This document shows positions 16,114 to 18,154 of a stretch of DNA of 18,154 nt, piece by piece. The DNA is from CAYZEZ01 sp964477295 (GTDB lineage Bacteria > Bacteroidota > Bacteroidia > Bacteroidales > SM23-62): positions 1 through 18,154 of the forward strand of contig CAYZEZ010000072.1 in assembly GCA_964477295.1 (NCBI GenBank), read 5' to 3'. A program made the translations under genes and the position numbers. Under the pieces are notes generated by a model that worked only from the letters and a program-made list of their open reading frames with translations, had not been told where the DNA came from and did not search any database. How positions within the stretch are numbered: the first letter of the stretch is position 1; each line of letters opens with the position of its first letter.

Positions 16114-16141
16114 TTTCTGTTTAAATTTGATTAAACAGAAA
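16114..16141. promoter_or_regulatory. Perfect 11-bp inverted repeat over the permease -7 box, likely operator
   Basis: TTTCTGTTTAA (16114-16124) and TTAAACAGAAA (16131-16141) are exact reverse complements with a 6-base centre. TAAATTTG (16122-16129), an exact TAnnTTTG match, sits in the middle of the repeat, with a predicted start near 16136 and ATG at 16159. Most of the repeat would therefore be DNA upstream of the transcript, which suits an operator for a dimeric repressor better than an RNA hairpin. Confidence 0.55.
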
Positions 16142-16158
16142 CTTTTCAACATAACCTG

Positions 16159-17907
16159 ATGGCAAAGAAACCTACCCTTAGTTTCTGGCAGATATGGAAT
16201 ATGAGCTTTGGATTTCTAGGGATCCAGTTCGGATTTGCCCTGCAGAATGCAAATGTCAGCCGGATCTTTGAAACCCTTGGTGCGAGTGTAGACAGTATAC
16301 CTATTCTCTGGATTGCCGCTCCGGTAACCGGTTTGATCATTCAGCCCATCATAGGTCACATGAGTGACAACACCTGGAACCGTTTTGGAAGAAGGAGGCC
16401 CTATTTTCTGGTCGGAGCCATCCTGGCATCTGTTGCACTGCTTATTATGCCCAATTCCCCTGCATTGTGGTTTGCTGCCGGAATGCTTTGGATCATGGAT
16501 GCATCCATTAATATTTCGATGGAGCCTTTCAGAGCATTTGTGGGCGACATGCTCCCACCGAAGCAGCGCACTATGGGATTTTCAATGCAAAGCTTTTTTA
16601 TCGGGACCGGTGCCATTATCGCTTCCGGGTTGCCCTACATCATGACGAACTGGTTTCATGTATCCAATACAGCTCCCGAAGGGGAAATTCCCTTATCCGT
16701 GAAGCTTTCCTTTTACATCGGTGGTTTGGTCTTTTTGCTGGCAGTGCTCTGGACAGTGACCAGCACAAAGGAATATCCACCGGAGCAAATGGAGGAGTTT
16801 TCAAAAGAGGAAGCCGGTGAAAAAGTATTGGCATACGATGAATCCCTTATTAAAGCCTCCCGGCTGATCAGGAACGGTCTTATCTGGATACTGGCGGGAG
16901 TGGCCTTATTTGTCATTTTTCACCTGTTTATTTATATGGATTATGGACTTGCAGTGTTCTTTGGAGGAGGGGTATTATTCGGATTGTTGCAGCTCATTGT
17001 GGGTTGGCAAACCAGGATTTCAAGGACAGAAAACGGATTGGTCATCATAATGAACGACCTGTATAAGATGCCATCGACCATGAAGCAACTGGCAGTGGTG
17101 CAGTTTTTTTCCTGGTTTGCCCTGTTCTCCATGTGGATCTATACCACCGCAGGAGTTACAAGCACCAAGTACGATATGGATCTTTCGAATGAAAATTATA
17201 TAGCTCTGGATCAGGCTCTTGATGAGGCTGTGAGGCAGGGTACAGCTTTAAAATGGGATAACCTGGAAAGTGTTGAAACAGACCTTGCATTTATGGGTAA
17301 AAAGATTGAACAGGGGGAAAGAGTGAATGCCACCATGAGAGTGGTAAAATTTTTTACGGATGAAAAGAAAAACGATGCCCTGGGAATCGAACCGGGTGTA
17401 TTGGACCGGTTGCAATTCATTCAAAAAGAATACAATGAAGGAGCCGACTGGGTGGGAATATTAATGGCTGTCTATAATGGTTTTGCAGCAATCATGGCAT
17501 TCCTGATCATGTGGCTGGCTGGTATTATAGCAAGAAGAAAAGTGCATTTCATTAATTTGCTCATCGGAGGCATTTGCCTTTCATCATTCTATTTCATCCA
17601 GGATCCTAAGCTGTTGATGATCTCGGAATTGGGCATCGGATTGGCCTGGGCATCCATCCTGGCCATCCCGTATGCGATACTAACGGGGTCTCTGCCTTCA
17701 CACAAGATGGGAACCTATATGGGGATTTTTAACTTTTTTATTGTCATCCCCCAGATAACAGCAGCCGCAATTCTTGGCTTTTGCGTGAGGAATTTATTTG
17801 GCAACCAGGCTATTTATGCCCTGGTGCTTGGTGGAGTATCTATGGTTATAGCAGGAGTTATTATACTTTTTGTTAATGACCCGGATGAGCAAAGAGGTGA
17901 AAAATGA
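16159..17907 (+). CDS. SLC45/GPH-type MFS sugar permease with periplasmic insert
   Basis: A 582-residue inner-membrane symporter related to SLC45 sucrose/maltose carriers. Signature stretches are SFWQIWNMSFGFLGIQFGFA at the N-terminus, PVTGLIIQPIIGHMSD, the cytoplasmic NRFGRRRPYFL between helices 2 and 3, and MEPFRAFVGDMLP (~118-130). About 12 helices are expected; helix 7 is within FFSWFALFSMWIYTT (~316-330) and helix 8 begins near GADWVGILMAVYNG (~428). Between them residues ~336-424 form an ~88-residue hydrophilic, mostly helical-looking insert where relatives I recall have a short loop; the topology puts it in the periplasm. A GH65 phosphorylase gene starts 87 bases downstream, pointing to maltose (or a related disaccharide) as substrate. 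The promoter region carries two operator-like sites. Confidence 0.92.
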   Translation: MAKKPTLSFWQIWNMSFGFLGIQFGFALQNANVSRIFETLGASVDSIPILWIAAPVTGLIIQPIIGHMSDNTWNRFGRRRPYFLVGAILASVALLIMPNSPALWFAAGMLWIMDASINISMEPFRAFVGDMLPPKQRTMGFSMQSFFIGTGAIIASGLPYIMTNWFHVSNTAPEGEIPLSVKLSFYIGGLVFLLAVLWTVTSTKEYPPEQMEEFSKEEAGEKVLAYDESLIKASRLIRNGLIWILAGVALFVIFHLFIYMDYGLAVFFGGGVLFGLLQLIVGWQTRISRTENGLVIIMNDLYKMPSTMKQLAVVQFFSWFALFSMWIYTTAGVTSTKYDMDLSNENYIALDQALDEAVRQGTALKWDNLESVETDLAFMGKKIEQGERVNATMRVVKFFTDEKKNDALGIEPGVLDRLQFIQKEYNEGADWVGILMAVYNGFAAIMAFLIMWLAGIIARRKVHFINLLIGGICLSSFYFIQDPKLLMISELGIGLAWASILAIPYAILTGSLPSHKMGTYMGIFNFFIVIPQITAAAILGFCVRNLFGNQAIYALVLGGVSMVIAGVIILFVNDPDEQRGEK

Positions 17908-17994
17908 ATAGGATAAAACAGTATGGAAGTGAAATTAGATCATAAATCACAAATCGTTAATCATTCTTCATAGATCAATTTATAACCCAACTGA

Positions 17995-18154
17995 ATGAAT
18001 CGGTACTTAAAAATAGATCCCTGGCAAATTATCGAGGACAGGTTCGATCCTGAAAATAACAGGATCTCAGAGAGTCTTTTCAGCCTTGGGAACGGGAAGA
18101 TGGGTCAGCGGGCCAATTTTGAGGAACAGTACAGCGGCGACAGCCTTCAGGGAA
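17995..18154 (+). CDS. GH65 glycoside phosphorylase, probably maltose/kojibiose type (5' part only)
   Basis: The frame from ATG 17995 continues to the right edge (53 codons and one base). It reads MNRYLKIDPWQIIEDRF, then ESLFSLGNGKMGQRANFEEQ and YSGDSLQG. This is the N-terminal beta-sandwich opening of family 65 enzymes, where ESLFSLGNG...R..FEE.YSG is highly characteristic. Such enzymes phosphorolyse alpha-glucosides, for example maltose + Pi to beta-glucose-1-phosphate + glucose, in the cytoplasm after uptake. It follows the permease by 87 bases, probably in the same operon. The gap contains loose repeats of the AAATC/AATC type (17942-17963). The catalytic glutamate and phosphate-binding residues lie outside the window, so substrate cannot be judged. 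Confidence 0.88.
   Translation, partial: MNRYLKIDPWQIIEDRFDPENNRISESLFSLGNGKMGQRANFEEQYSGDSLQG

Larger units (their letters stand above)
15858..16158. other. Intergenic control region between divergent secreted-protein and permease genes
   Basis: No supported coding frame. It contains, left to right, four decaying heptamers, a minus-strand promoter candidate, a LacI-operator-like site, and a long perfect inverted repeat on the permease -7 element. GTGCATGCATAA (16040-16051) adds a short GCATGC palindrome with no assigned role. Confidence 0.6.

Noticed and set aside
17936..17975. AAATC/AATC-rich stretch before the GH65 gene as a regulatory repeat
   Set aside because: The repeats are loose and irregular with no symmetry, and match common low-complexity intergenic DNA.

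Overview
The window looks like a chromosomal segment of a Bacteroidetes bacterium, probably Bacteroidales/Marinilabiliales-like. Three things suggest this: the protein families present (T9SS-style secreted fibronectin-type protein, Bacteroidetes-type TamB and TonB, SLC45-type sugar permease next to GH65), the scarcity of clear Shine-Dalgarno sites, and repeated matches upstream of genes to the Bacteroidetes -7 element TAnnTTTG. The genus cannot be read from the sequence. Most genes are housekeeping, envelope or transport genes. No phage, insertion sequence, CRISPR array, rRNA or tRNA gene was seen.

Left part (1-5.5 kb): the 5' part of a secreted fibronectin-type protein on the minus strand; a CBS-domain ClC chloride protein on plus; a strong bidirectional terminator; a small four-helix membrane protein on minus; a 330-base intergenic region with a REP-doublet-like pair of hairpins; serine hydroxymethyltransferase (glyA); and a TauE/SafE-type anion exporter whose 3' end overlaps the convergent tonB gene.

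Middle (5.5-13.6 kb, all minus strand): a compact exbB-exbD-tonB operon supplying proton-motive energy to outer-membrane transporters; a NhaD-type Na+/H+ antiporter with its own promoter and terminator; and a 1522-codon TamB-like envelope protein that probably starts at TTG.

Right part (13.6-18.2 kb): tsaD (tRNA t6A synthesis), divergent from tamB across 26 bases; a stand-alone SiaC/DUF1987 regulatory phosphoprotein; a secreted protein of unknown function; and the start of what looks like a maltose-utilisation locus. That locus has an SLC45/GPH-type sugar permease with an unusual ~88-residue periplasmic insert, followed by the first 53 codons of a GH65 glycoside phosphorylase. A LacI-operator-like site and a perfect 11-bp inverted repeat centred on the predicted -7 element lie before the permease and suggest sugar-dependent control.

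I did not find a convincing previously undescribed multi-gene system. The most useful leads are the permease operator region, the permease insert, the ClC protein with the channel-like residue at the internal proton glutamate, the orphan SiaC, the REP-doublet-like element and the odd start of tamB.
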